DNA of 53,235 nucleotides from Paraplanobispora siamensis (GTDB lineage: Bacteria > Actinomycetota > Actinomycetes > Streptosporangiales > Streptosporangiaceae): assembly GCF_016863175.1 (NCBI RefSeq), contig NZ_BOOJ01000038.1:1-53235 (forward strand), given 5' to 3'. Position 1 is the stretch's first letter; each line of letters opens with the position of its first letter. The translations under genes and the position numbers were made by a program. Of the stretch, positions 15,126 through 23,278 are shown piece after piece. The notes below the pieces were generated by a model. That model did no database searches. It was given only the letters and a program-made list of their open reading frames with translations, and was not told the origin of the DNA.

Positions 15126-18100
15126 ATGACATCTGCGCTCATCGGACGAGATCATCCCGCCGGGGTCCTGCGCGCCGAGATCGGACGCGTGACCGACAGC
15201 CACGGCGGCCTGGTGCTGGTCACCGGAGAGGCGGGCATCGGCAAGACCGCGCTGGTGACCGAGGCGGCCGAGGAGGCGCGGCGGCGCGGGGCGCTGGTCC
15301 TCGGCGGCTCGTGCTGGGACTCCGACAGCGCGCCGGGCTACTGGCCCTGGGTCCAGGTCGTGCGCGCCCTGCGGCGCGGGGCCGGCCCCGGAGAGTGGTC
15401 CGCGGCCCAGGAGGCGGCCGGCGCCGGTCTGTCGATCCTGCTGGGCGAGTCGCGCCGTGGCGAGGAGACCGAGGCCTTCCAGCTCTACGACGCGGTGACC
15501 GCCGCGCTGGTGTCGGTCTCGCAGAACCGGCCGGTGGTCGTCGTCCTCGACGACCTGCACTGGGCCGACGTGGCCTCGCTCAAGCTGCTGGAGTTCGCGG
15601 CCCAGCACACCTGGTTCGAGCGGCTGCTGCTGGTGGGCACCTACCGCGACGCCGAGACCGAGGCGACGGACCACCCGCTGCGGCCGATGCTGACCTCGCT
15701 GACGGCGAAGGCGACGACGGTGACGCTGACCGGGCTGGGTCACGAGGAGGTCGGGGCGCTGATGGCCCGTACGGCGGGCCGCGAGCCGGAGGCCGAACTG
15801 GTCGCCGAGGTGCACCGCCGCACCGGCGGCAACCCGTTCTTCGTGGAGCAGACGGCGCGGCTGTGGCACGGCGGCGGCCCGGTCACCGCGACGGCGCCGG
15901 GCGTGCACGACGCCCTGCGGCGCAGGCTGTCGCTGCTGCCCCCGGCGATCACCGGGCTGCTCACCACCGCGGCCGTGCTCGGCCGGGAGTTCCACCGCGA
16001 GGTCCTGGCGGCCGCCGGGTCCGTCCCGCTGTCCGAGGTGGACCGGCTGCTCGGCCAGGCGGTGGCCGCCCGGCTCGTCGTCGCGCGGAAGGACGGCCGC
16101 TTCGCCTTCGCGCACGACCTGGTCCGCGAGTCGCTCTACGACGAGCTGGGCGAGCAGGAGGCGCGCCGCCGGCACGCCGGGGTGGTGGGCGCGCTCGAGG
16201 ATACGCCCGAGCTGGCCCGGCGGGTCTTCCCCAGCGACCTGGCCCGGCACGCCTACCTCGCGGGGGACGCCCTCGAACCGGCCCGCGCGGTGACCCACCT
16301 GCTCGCCGCGGCGCGCGACGCGAGCACCCGGATGGCCGTCGAGGAGGCCATCGGGCACTGCCGCCGCGCGCTGGAGGTGGCCGACGACCCGGTCCGCCGC
16401 GCCCTGATCGCGCTCGACCTGGGCCGGCACCTGCGTCACGAGGGTGACCGGGAGGGCGCCTGGCAGGCCTTCGAACAGGGCGTCGCCATCGCCCGCGACC
16501 TCGACGACGGCAAGCTGCTGGCGCGCGCGGCGCTCACCCTCCACCAGACCGGCGACCACGACGAGCGGGCCGGCCGGCTGCGGGACGGGACGCTCAGGCA
16601 GGCCTACGCCAAGCTGGTCGGCGACGACCCCGGCACGTCGAGGTCGCCCGACGACCTCGCCCAGGAGCTGACCGTCCACGTCCTCATGCTCGCCCGGCGC
16701 GACGACGACGATGACGAGCTGATGTTCGGCCTGTGGGCGCGGCACGACACGATCTGGGGGCTGGGCACCGCCGCTGAGCGGGTCAAGCTCGTCGACGAGC
16801 TGATGGACGTGGCGCGCCGCACCGGAGACCGCGACACCGAGCTCCTGGCGTCCTCGCTGCGCTGGGTGGCCCTGCTGGAGCTGGGCGACCCCGCCTATCT
16901 CGACCAGTACGGCGCGTTCGTCTCCCTGGCCGAGCGCCACGGCACGCCCCGTTTCGCCGAGGCCCTGTTCATCGACAAGAACATCGTCTGCACCCTGCAG
17001 GGCCGTTTCGAGGAGGCGCACGAGCACCTCGACCGCGGCCTGCCCGGCTTCTGCGAGGGCGCGCACCCCGGCCTGCTGGCCATGGCGGACCAGCTGCTCT
17101 GGTCGACCCTGATCCCCCAGGGCCGCTTCGAGGAGATGCGGCGGCTGCGCCGCGGCCTGCTGGAGCACGGCCACTCCCACCCCGACCTGCTGGAGGGCGT
17201 GGCCGCGTTGCAGCGGGGCGACGTCGGAACCGCGCTCCAGCTCCTGCCGGAGGAGAGGCCGGGGCAGGAGCCCTATCCGCGCAACCTCGCGCCGCTGGGC
17301 CTGCGCTTCCTGGCCCAGGCGGCGGCCGCGTCCCGCGACGCGGAGCTGTGCGACCGGGCCCGCGCCGCGCTGGAGCCGTACAGCGGGCAGTGGATGGTGT
17401 CGATGTACGGCTGCGACATCAGCGGGCCCGTCGACCTCTGGCTGGGCCTGCTCGACGCGGCGCAGGAGCACTGGGCGGAGGCGGTCGCCCGGCTCACCGC
17501 CGCCGGCCGGTCCGCCGACCGGCTCCGGTCGCGCACCTGGTCGGTCGAGGCCCGCTGCCACCTCGCCGAGACGCTTCTCGCCCGGGGAGAGCCCGGCGAC
17601 GCACGCACGGCGGCGGCGATGCTCGACGAGGTCGGACGCGAGGCGGCCGACCTCGGCATGCGGCACGTCTCCGGGCGGGTACGGCACGCCCGCGACCTGA
17701 CGGCGCAGACGGCCACGGCGGGACACCGCGTCCCCGCGGCCGGAACCCTCCGGGAGGGCGCCGACGGCCACCGCGTCCTCGCCGCCGGTTCCCGATGGGA
17801 GGGCGTCAACGGGTCCGTCCCGGACGGGTTCGCCGCGGACGGGTTCCATCGGGAGAGCGCCGGTGGGGACGAGGCCGTCGCGGAGGCCGTCACGAACGAG
17901 TTCCGCAGGGACGGCGCCGTGTGGTCGCTGGCCTTCGGGGGGCGCCGGGTGCACGTGCCCGACGCCAAGGGCCTGCGTGACCTGCACGCGCTGCTGAGCA
18001 TGCCGGGCGTCGACGTGCCCGCCGTACGGCTGCTCGATCCGGAGGGCGGCGAGGTCGTGGTCGCCGCGCGGCGGATGGGCGGCGACCTCGTCCTCGACGA

Positions 18101-18437
18101 CGAGGCCAGGGCCCGCTACCGGCGGCGCCTGGCCCTGCTGGACGAGGAGATCGACCGGGCGGCGGAGCTGGGCGACGACCGCCGCGCGGTGGAGTACGAC
18201 CGGGAGCGCGAGGCCCTGCTGAACGAGCTGCGCGCCGCCACCGGACTCGGCGGGCGCGGGCGGCGGCTGGGCGACGAGGCCGAGCGCGCCCGCAAGGCCG
18301 TCACCGCCCGCATCCGCGACACCCTGCGCAAACTCGGTCCGCTCCATCCCGAACTCGCCGCCCATCTCCGCGCCGCCGTCTCCACCGGATCCAGCTGCCG
18401 TTACCAGCCCGGCCACGAGATCCGGTGGAGCCTGTGA
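15126..18437 (+). CDS. Large AAA ATPase transcriptional-regulator-like protein
   Basis: Encodes 1103 residues. An AAA_16-type NTPase lies at the N-terminus: Walker A TGEAGIGKTAL (33-43) and Walker B VVVVLDDLHWAD. A long alpha-helical region follows (about 400-850) of the tetratricopeptide/MalT type. Residues of about 860-920 are Gly/Asp-rich with imperfect internal repeats (GHRVPAAG / GHRVLAAG). The C-terminus holds a conserved actinomycete module with LHALLSMPGVDVPAVRLL and a long charged helix ending in RIRDTLRKLG. I see no LuxR helix-turn-helix, so DNA binding is not shown. It may be an ATP-dependent signalling protein. It converges with the ABC exporter genes seven bases away. Confidence 0.85.
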   Translation: MTSALIGRDHPAGVLRAEIGRVTDSHGGLVLVTGEAGIGKTALVTEAAEEARRRGALVLGGSCWDSDSAPGYWPWVQVVRALRRGAGPGEWSAAQEAAGAGLSILLGESRRGEETEAFQLYDAVTAALVSVSQNRPVVVVLDDLHWADVASLKLLEFAAQHTWFERLLLVGTYRDAETEATDHPLRPMLTSLTAKATTVTLTGLGHEEVGALMARTAGREPEAELVAEVHRRTGGNPFFVEQTARLWHGGGPVTATAPGVHDALRRRLSLLPPAITGLLTTAAVLGREFHREVLAAAGSVPLSEVDRLLGQAVAARLVVARKDGRFAFAHDLVRESLYDELGEQEARRRHAGVVGALEDTPELARRVFPSDLARHAYLAGDALEPARAVTHLLAAARDASTRMAVEEAIGHCRRALEVADDPVRRALIALDLGRHLRHEGDREGAWQAFEQGVAIARDLDDGKLLARAALTLHQTGDHDERAGRLRDGTLRQAYAKLVGDDPGTSRSPDDLAQELTVHVLMLARRDDDDDELMFGLWARHDTIWGLGTAAERVKLVDELMDVARRTGDRDTELLASSLRWVALLELGDPAYLDQYGAFVSLAERHGTPRFAEALFIDKNIVCTLQGRFEEAHEHLDRGLPGFCEGAHPGLLAMADQLLWSTLIPQGRFEEMRRLRRGLLEHGHSHPDLLEGVAALQRGDVGTALQLLPEERPGQEPYPRNLAPLGLRFLAQAAAASRDAELCDRARAALEPYSGQWMVSMYGCDISGPVDLWLGLLDAAQEHWAEAVARLTAAGRSADRLRSRTWSVEARCHLAETLLARGEPGDARTAAAMLDEVGREAADLGMRHVSGRVRHARDLTAQTATAGHRVPAAGTLREGADGHRVLAAGSRWEGVNGSVPDGFAADGFHRESAGGDEAVAEAVTNEFRRDGAVWSLAFGGRRVHVPDAKGLRDLHALLSMPGVDVPAVRLLDPEGGEVVVAARRMGGDLVLDDEARARYRRRLALLDEEIDRAAELGDDRRAVEYDREREALLNELRAATGLGGRGRRLGDEAERARKAVTARIRDTLRKLGPLHPELAAHLRAAVSTGSSCRYQPGHEIRWSL

Positions 18438-18444
18438 GGGGTGA

Positions 18445-19335
18445 TCACTTGCGGTTGTACAGCCGCATGGTGAGCGTGCCGAAGACCGCCATGATCACCG
18501 CACCGGCCACCAGGACCCAGGCGACCTCTCCCGTGGCCGGGGCGCCGGCCATCAGCCCGCGCACCGCGGAGACGAGGTGGGTGACGGGACTGGCGTCGAC
18601 GAACACCTGCAGCCAGCCGGGCATCGTGGCGGGGTCGACGAAGACGTTGCTGAGGAAGGTGAGCGGGAACAGCACCATCATGCTGACGCCCATCACCGAC
18701 TTCTCACTGCGCAGCAGCAGGCCGAACATGGTCCAGATCCAGGAGAAGGCGAACGAGAAGGCCACCAGCAGGCCCGCTCCGGCCACCACGCCCACCACGC
18801 CCCCTGCCGGGCGGAAGCCCATGATCAGCCCCACGACGATCATCGTGATCGAGGCGAGCACATACCTGAGCACGTCGCCCAGGAGATAGCCGACCATCGC
18901 GGCCGGCCGCCAGACGGGCAGCGTGCGGAACCGGTCGAAGATCCCCTTGGCGATGTCGGTGTTGACCGCCACCCCGGTGTACATCGTGGTCATGATCACG
19001 CTCGTCACCAGGATGCCCGGCAGCAGGAACTGCAGATACTCCTCCGTCGAACCCGCCAGCGCACCGCCGAACAGGTAGGTGAACATCAGCACCATCATGA
19101 TCGGGAAGGCGGTCACGTCGAAGAGCTGCTCGGGGACGTGCTTGATCTTCAGCATCGCCCGCCACCCGAACGCCGTCGACGCCGCCACCGGGCTGGGCCG
19201 CTTCGGACGGTCCCCGCGGGTCAGGACGGCGCCGATGTTCTCGGCCACGGGCGCGTACGTCACCGCCGCGCTCTGCCCGGCCTCGGGCTCGACACGGGTC
19301 TGAGTGGTCGTCTGGGCGGTCGTCTGGGTGCTCAT
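18445..19335 (-). CDS. ABC-2 type exporter permease (DrrB-like)
   Basis: Encodes 296 residues. After a Thr/Gln-rich N-terminus come about six membrane helices with the DrrB pattern: [55 protein letters not shown] and [21 protein letters not shown]. The protein forms the membrane part of a daunorubicin-type multidrug or lipid exporter. It starts inside the ATPase stop codon (ATGA, 19332-19335). The substrate is unknown. Confidence 0.95.
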   Translation of the reverse strand: MSTQTTAQTTTQTRVEPEAGQSAAVTYAPVAENIGAVLTRGDRPKRPSPVAASTAFGWRAMLKIKHVPEQLFDVTAFPIMMVLMFTYLFGGALAGSTEEYLQFLLPGILVTSVIMTTMYTGVAVNTDIAKGIFDRFRTLPVWRPAAMVGYLLGDVLRYVLASITMIVVGLIMGFRPAGGVVGVVAGAGLLVAFSFAFSWIWTMFGLLLRSEKSVMGVSMMVLFPLTFLSNVFVDPATMPGWLQVFVDASPVTHLVSAVRGLMAGAPATGEVAWVLVAGAVIMAVFGTLTMRLYNRK

Positions 19336-20330
19336 GCTGCGGCCTCCTCGGTGGCGGGCTCGGCGGGGCGGTCGGTGAGGGCCAGGAAGACCTCGTCGAG
19401 GCTGGGCTGGCCGAGGGAGAAGTCGTCGACGACGATGCCTGCGGCGGTCAGCTCGGCGAGCACGCGGGAGGCGTCCTCCGCGGCGCCGTACTCACTGCCG
19501 GTGCCGGAGACGCGGGCGGTCACCGCCAACGGGTCGGCCTCCGCGTGCGCCGGCACGCCCAGCGCGTGGGTGAGCACCCGTTGCGCCTCGGGACGCTGCG
19601 CGGGATCGCGCAGCCGTACGTGGACCGTCCCGCTGCCGATCGAGGACTTCAGCTCGCCCGGCGTGCCCTCGGCGATGACCCGGCCGTGGTCGATGACCGC
19701 GATGCGGCCGGCGAGCCGGTCGGCCTCGTCGAGATACTGGGTGGTCAGCAGCACCGTGGTGCCGTGGGCGACGACGGCCCGCACGATGTCCCAGACCTGG
19801 CTGCGGCTGCGCGGATCCAGGCCGGTGGTCGGCTCGTCGAGGAAGAGCAGGTCGGGGGTGCTGAGGATGCTGGCGGCGATGTCCAGCCTGCGGCGCATGC
19901 CGCCCGAGTAGGTCTTCACCTGGCGCTCCGCGGCCTCGCTCAGCCCGAACGCCTCCAGCAGCAGCCCGGCCCGGTCCCTCGCCGCGGGCTTGCGGTGTCC
20001 CAGCAGCCGGGCCAGCAGGACGAGGTTCTCCGTCCCGGTCAGGTCCTCGTCGACCGAGGCGTACTGCCCGGTCAGGCTCACCCGGCTGCGCACGGCGTCC
20101 GCCTCGCGCACCACGTCGTGGCCGAAGACCCGGGCCTGCCCTCCGTCGGGGCGCAGCAGGGTGGCCAGCATCCGCACCGCGGTGGTCTTGCCCGCCCCGT
20201 TGGGGCCGAGCACGCCGTACACGGTCCCGGCGGGCACCGTGAGGTCGAGGCCGTCGACCGCCCGGGTATCGCCGAACACCTTGACCAGCCCCGACGTCTC
20301 CACCGCCAGGTCGGTCACTCGTCCGTCCAT
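19332..20330 (-). CDS. ABC exporter ATPase (DrrA-like)
   Basis: Encodes 332 residues. The nucleotide-binding domain has Walker [10 protein letters not shown], signature [11 protein letters not shown], Walker B LLFLDEP and the [15 protein letters not shown] switch region, as in DrrA. The C-terminal extension (about 230-332) contains the DrrA-type [16 protein letters not shown] motif. It should power the DrrB-like permease encoded next. The start at 20330 has GAAGGA six bases upstream; an ATG at 20360 with a closer GGAAGG is the alternative and would add ten residues. Confidence 0.94.
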   Translation of the reverse strand: MDGRVTDLAVETSGLVKVFGDTRAVDGLDLTVPAGTVYGVLGPNGAGKTTAVRMLATLLRPDGGQARVFGHDVVREADAVRSRVSLTGQYASVDEDLTGTENLVLLARLLGHRKPAARDRAGLLLEAFGLSEAAERQVKTYSGGMRRRLDIAASILSTPDLLFLDEPTTGLDPRSRSQVWDIVRAVVAHGTTVLLTTQYLDEADRLAGRIAVIDHGRVIAEGTPGELKSSIGSGTVHVRLRDPAQRPEAQRVLTHALGVPAHAEADPLAVTARVSGTGSEYGAAEDASRVLAELTAAGIVVDDFSLGQPSLDEVFLALTDRPAEPATEEAAA

Positions 20331-20759
20331 GATCTGTCCTTCGTCCGTCTCGGCATTCACCTTCCAGGCGCGAGACGGCCCCCGGCCCGCCGCCAGATCA
20401 GATCTAGCGACCGGCCCGCACGGACCCCACCATGGTCATCTTCTCCCCCGTCCCCTAGTCTCCTTGTCTCATGCGGACCCGCCCCGGCTCCCAGCAGGCC
20501 TGCGCCGAGCTGCCCCACCGGAGCACCGAGGAGCGCTACGAGCAGACCCGCCGGTACGACCTGTGCAGGCGGAGTGCCTGGCCGCCGGCTTCGACGAGGC
20601 CTCTCCCGGTGACTGCAACACCTGGACCGCCGGGCCCTCTCGGGTGGCGTAGCCGTACGGGCGTCGGTCCCGGACTGAATCACACGTTGACCATTCCGAG
20701 TCGCGGCTGCATGCCGTGAAGATGGGGTGACGACCCCATCCGACGTCGATTGGATAAGT
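20331..20759. other. Divergent region holding a small broken ORF
   Basis: This stretch separates the exporter genes (leftward) from the epimerase gene (rightward). Apart from the frameshifted ORF annotated separately it holds the exporter promoter area (about 20365-20460, with AGATCAGATCT) and the epimerase promoter area (about 20670-20750). No clear -10/-35 is seen. Confidence 0.4.
20471..20652 (+). pseudogene. Small Cys-containing ORF, apparently frameshifted
   Basis: One frame from ATG 20471 reads [22 protein letters not shown] and then loses protein-like character. A second frame takes over at about 20565, reading [20 protein letters not shown] and ending at 20652. Joined at the ctgtgcaggcg stretch (about 20560-20570), they give one short acidic, cysteine-bearing protein of about 60 residues. 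A single missing base would explain the break. I cannot name the family. Chance is possible for so short an ORF. Confidence 0.35.
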
Positions 20760-21731
20760 ATGCGAGTCGTCGTTATCGGCGGGAGTGGGCACATCGGCAC
20801 ATTCCTCGTCCCCCGGCTGGTGCGGGCCGGCCACGAAGTGATCAACATCAGCCGGGGCACCCGCGCCCCCTATGCCGACGCTCCCGAATGGGAGCAGGTG
20901 CGCCGGGTCCCCGCCGACCGGCAGCGGGAGGACGGTGAGGGCGTCTTCGCTTCCAGGGTGGCCGGGCTGAGCCCGGACGTCGTGGTCGACCTGATCTGTT
21001 TCACCGCGGAGGCGGCCACCGCGCTGGTCGAACGGCTCCGCGGCGGGACCGGGCACCTGCTGCACTGCGGTTCCGTCTGGCGCTACGGCCCCAGTCACAA
21101 GCTGCCGATCTCCGAGACCACGGGCACCGCCCCCTTCGGGGAGTACGGAATCCAGAAGGATCGGATCGCGCGGATGCTTAAGGAGGAGACCGCCTCCGGG
21201 GGCCTGGTGACCACGTCCCTGCACCCCGGGCACATCGTCGGTCCCGGCTGGCACCCGATCGGCCCGCTGGGGAACCTCGACCCCGCGGTCTGGTCCGCGC
21301 TTTCGGCCGGGAAGCCGCTGCGGATCCCGGGCGGCGGTGCCGAGCTGATGCACCACGTGCACGCCGACGACGTCGCCCAGGCCTTCGAGCGGGCGATCGA
21401 GCACCGGGACGCGGCGGCGGGAGAGGACTTCAACGTCGTCGCCCCCACTGCGCTGAACGTCCGCGGGTACGCCCACACGGCAGCCGGCTGGTTCGGGCAG
21501 AGCGCGTCGCTGGAACCGGTGACCTGGGAACAGTTCCGCCGGACCACGACCCCGGAGCACGCCGAGACGAGCTGGGAGCACCTCCACCGCAGCCACTGCC
21601 TCACCATCGGGAAAGCCGAGACCCTCCTCGGTTACGCACCGCGCTACGAACCGGAGGCCGCCGTGCTCGAATCGGTCCGCTGGCTGATCGAGCACGACGA
21701 GCTGGAGGTGGCCCGCCCGCTCGTCGCCTGA
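20760..21731 (+). CDS. NAD(P)-dependent epimerase/dehydratase-like (extended SDR)
   Basis: Encodes 323 residues. The Rossmann loop is MRVVVIGGSGHIGTFLVPRL at the very N-terminus, with ISRGT after the second strand. The usual catalytic YxxxK appears as YGIQK (in GEYGIQKDRIARML), preceded by a Ser in CGSVWRYG. These suggest an extended or atypical SDR acting on a nucleotide sugar or a related ketone. The start at 20760 places the GxGxxG loop at the N-terminus as usual; a GTG at 20727 would add 11 residues. It converges with the serine hydrolase gene. Confidence 0.9.
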   Translation: MRVVVIGGSGHIGTFLVPRLVRAGHEVINISRGTRAPYADAPEWEQVRRVPADRQREDGEGVFASRVAGLSPDVVVDLICFTAEAATALVERLRGGTGHLLHCGSVWRYGPSHKLPISETTGTAPFGEYGIQKDRIARMLKEETASGGLVTTSLHPGHIVGPGWHPIGPLGNLDPAVWSALSAGKPLRIPGGGAELMHHVHADDVAQAFERAIEHRDAAAGEDFNVVAPTALNVRGYAHTAAGWFGQSASLEPVTWEQFRRTTTPEHAETSWEHLHRSHCLTIGKAETLLGYAPRYEPEAAVLESVRWLIEHDELEVARPLVA

Positions 21732-21749
21732 CGGGACCCCGCCGCCCGG

Positions 21750-22784
21750 TCAGGCGCGGTCCTCCTGCAGGGCGCGGAGCAGATCGAACGCGGGGCGGTC
21801 CATCGAGCGGTTCATGTTGGACAGCAGGACGACGGCCACACCCTTCTCCGGGTCGAACCCGGTGAAGGAGGAGAACCCTCCCGTCATCCCGTTGTGCCAG
21901 AGCTGCAGATGGCCGCCCTGCCGTTCGTGCAGGCGCTGCCCCATCCAGCCCAGGTGCGTCCAGGAGAAGGGGCTGATCCGGTGCTCGGTCGCGCGGGTGA
22001 GCCGTACGGCCTCCGCGAGCGCTCCGGCGTCGTCCAGCTGGGCGCGGACGAAGGCGACCATGTCGGCCGCCGTCGAGCGCAGCCCGCCCGCCCCGGCCAG
22101 GTCGGCCAGGTGCCACGCCCGGACGGGACGGCGGCGCCGGTCGTGCCCCTGGGCCAGACGCACCGACCTGCCGCCCTCCACGGTGATGCCGGTCTCGGCC
22201 ATGCCCAGCGGCGAGCAGATCTCCTTGGCGACCAGTTCCTCGTAGGAGGCGCCGGTACGGTGGGCCAGCGCCAGCCCCAGCAGCCCGGCGCCGAGGTTGG
22301 AGTAGCGGAACCGGCGTCCCGGCGTGGCGCCCAGCCGGGTCCTGGCCAGGCCCTCCAGCAGGAACTCGGCGGTGCAGCCTGCGTACGGGTCCGGCGCCGA
22401 GGGCCGCAGCAGCGCCTTCAGCAGCATGCCCCTGGGCAGCCGCGGCAGCCCGGAGGTGTGCGTGGCCAGGCGCCGCGGCGTGATCTCCTCGCCGTCCCGC
22501 GACGGCACGCGCGACCCCTCGGGCAGCAGTCCGGCCAGCGGCTCGTCGAGGTCGACCTTGCCCGCCACGGCCAGCCGGGCGAGCGCCAGCGCCGTGAACG
22601 TCTTGCTCACCGAGCCGATCTCGAAGATCGTGTCCGCGCCGGGCACGCCGTCCCGCTCGCCGCCCGTCCGGCCGGCGCCGTGGATCTCCACGGCCTCCCC
22701 GGAGACCGCGGCGACCACCACACCCACGTGCTGAACCGCCAGGCGGTCAGCGGTTTCCCGGACAAGCCCGGCAAAATCCGTCAT
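21750..22784 (-). CDS. Beta-lactamase/class C-like serine hydrolase
   Basis: Encodes 344 residues. The penicillin-binding-fold motifs are present: SxxK in EIGSVSKTF, YxN in FRYSNLG, and HxG in LWHNGMTGG. No signal peptide is visible, so it is likely cytoplasmic: an esterase, a D-aminopeptidase-like enzyme or a peptidoglycan-fragment hydrolase rather than a resistance lactamase. The start MTDFAGLV at 22784 is preferred over an upstream ATG at 22808 that would add eight residues. Confidence 0.9.
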   Translation of the reverse strand: MTDFAGLVRETADRLAVQHVGVVVAAVSGEAVEIHGAGRTGGERDGVPGADTIFEIGSVSKTFTALALARLAVAGKVDLDEPLAGLLPEGSRVPSRDGEEITPRRLATHTSGLPRLPRGMLLKALLRPSAPDPYAGCTAEFLLEGLARTRLGATPGRRFRYSNLGAGLLGLALAHRTGASYEELVAKEICSPLGMAETGITVEGGRSVRLAQGHDRRRRPVRAWHLADLAGAGGLRSTAADMVAFVRAQLDDAGALAEAVRLTRATEHRISPFSWTHLGWMGQRLHERQGGHLQLWHNGMTGGFSSFTGFDPEKGVAVVLLSNMNRSMDRPAFDLLRALQEDRA

Positions 22785-22880
22785 GACCGAAATTATGGTG
22801 CATTCCACGCCGCCCAGCGCGGTACGGCGGAGCGTCCCCGGACCGCGCGACGGGCGGCGGAAAGACCGGGCGGCCGGGCC

Positions 22881-23222
22881 TCAGGCGGGGTCCGGCCCGT
22901 CCGCGGGCAGGGAGAAGCGGGCGCGCTGGTCGGCGGGGACCAGGTCCAGGTACTCGGGGTGCCGCTCGATGTAACCGCGGATGAACGGGCAGAACGGCAG
23001 CACCCCCAGTCCCTGCGCCCGTGCCCCGTCCAGCGCGCCGCGGGCCAGGATGGAGCCGAGCCCCCTGCCCTCGAAGCTCGGGTCGATCTCCGTGTGGGTG
23101 AGCGAGATCTTCGAACCCGCCCGGGTGTACTCGGCGAAGCCGGCCACCGTCCCGTCCACCGTGATCTCGAACCGCCCGGCCCCGGGGTTGTCCGCGACCT
23201 TCGGCTCCGTCTGCTCCGTCAC
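22881..23222 (-). CDS. Small GNAT-type N-acetyltransferase (YjdJ/CG-like)
   Basis: Encodes 113 residues. It has the short Acetyltransf_CG layout: FEITVDGTVAGFAEY, then LTHTEIDPSFEGRGLGSILARGALD with the acetyl-CoA loop (EGRGLGS), and CPFIRGYIERHPEY at the end. This family is about 95-115 residues long, so the gene is complete. The acceptor is unknown. It lies 56 bases upstream of the ligase-fusion gene's stop. Confidence 0.93.
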   Translation of the reverse strand: MTEQTEPKVADNPGAGRFEITVDGTVAGFAEYTRAGSKISLTHTEIDPSFEGRGLGSILARGALDGARAQGLGVLPFCPFIRGYIERHPEYLDLVPADQRARFSLPADGPDPA

Positions 23223-23278
23223 TGCCCGACTCCTCCGATCGTCATGCCTTCAGCGGCACAGTACCGGGCCCCGGCCGA

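Noticed and set aside
14853-18416. A 1187-residue open frame antisense to the AAA regulator
   Set aside because: Its composition is that of a high-GC shadow; the plus-strand frame has Walker motifs and an ordered domain structure.
18445-20330. DrrAB-like exporter considered as part of an antibiotic biosynthetic cluster
   Set aside because: No polyketide, peptide or tailoring biosynthetic gene lies in the window; it is probably a stand-alone exporter.
22013-22026. GCGAGCGCTCCGGC, resembling the CebR-type box
   Set aside because: Only the inner eight bases match; it lies inside the serine hydrolase gene and lacks the GGG/CCC arms.
21750-22784. Serine hydrolase considered as an antibiotic-resistance beta-lactamase
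   Set aside because: No signal peptide and a class C/esterase-like motif set; no resistance context.
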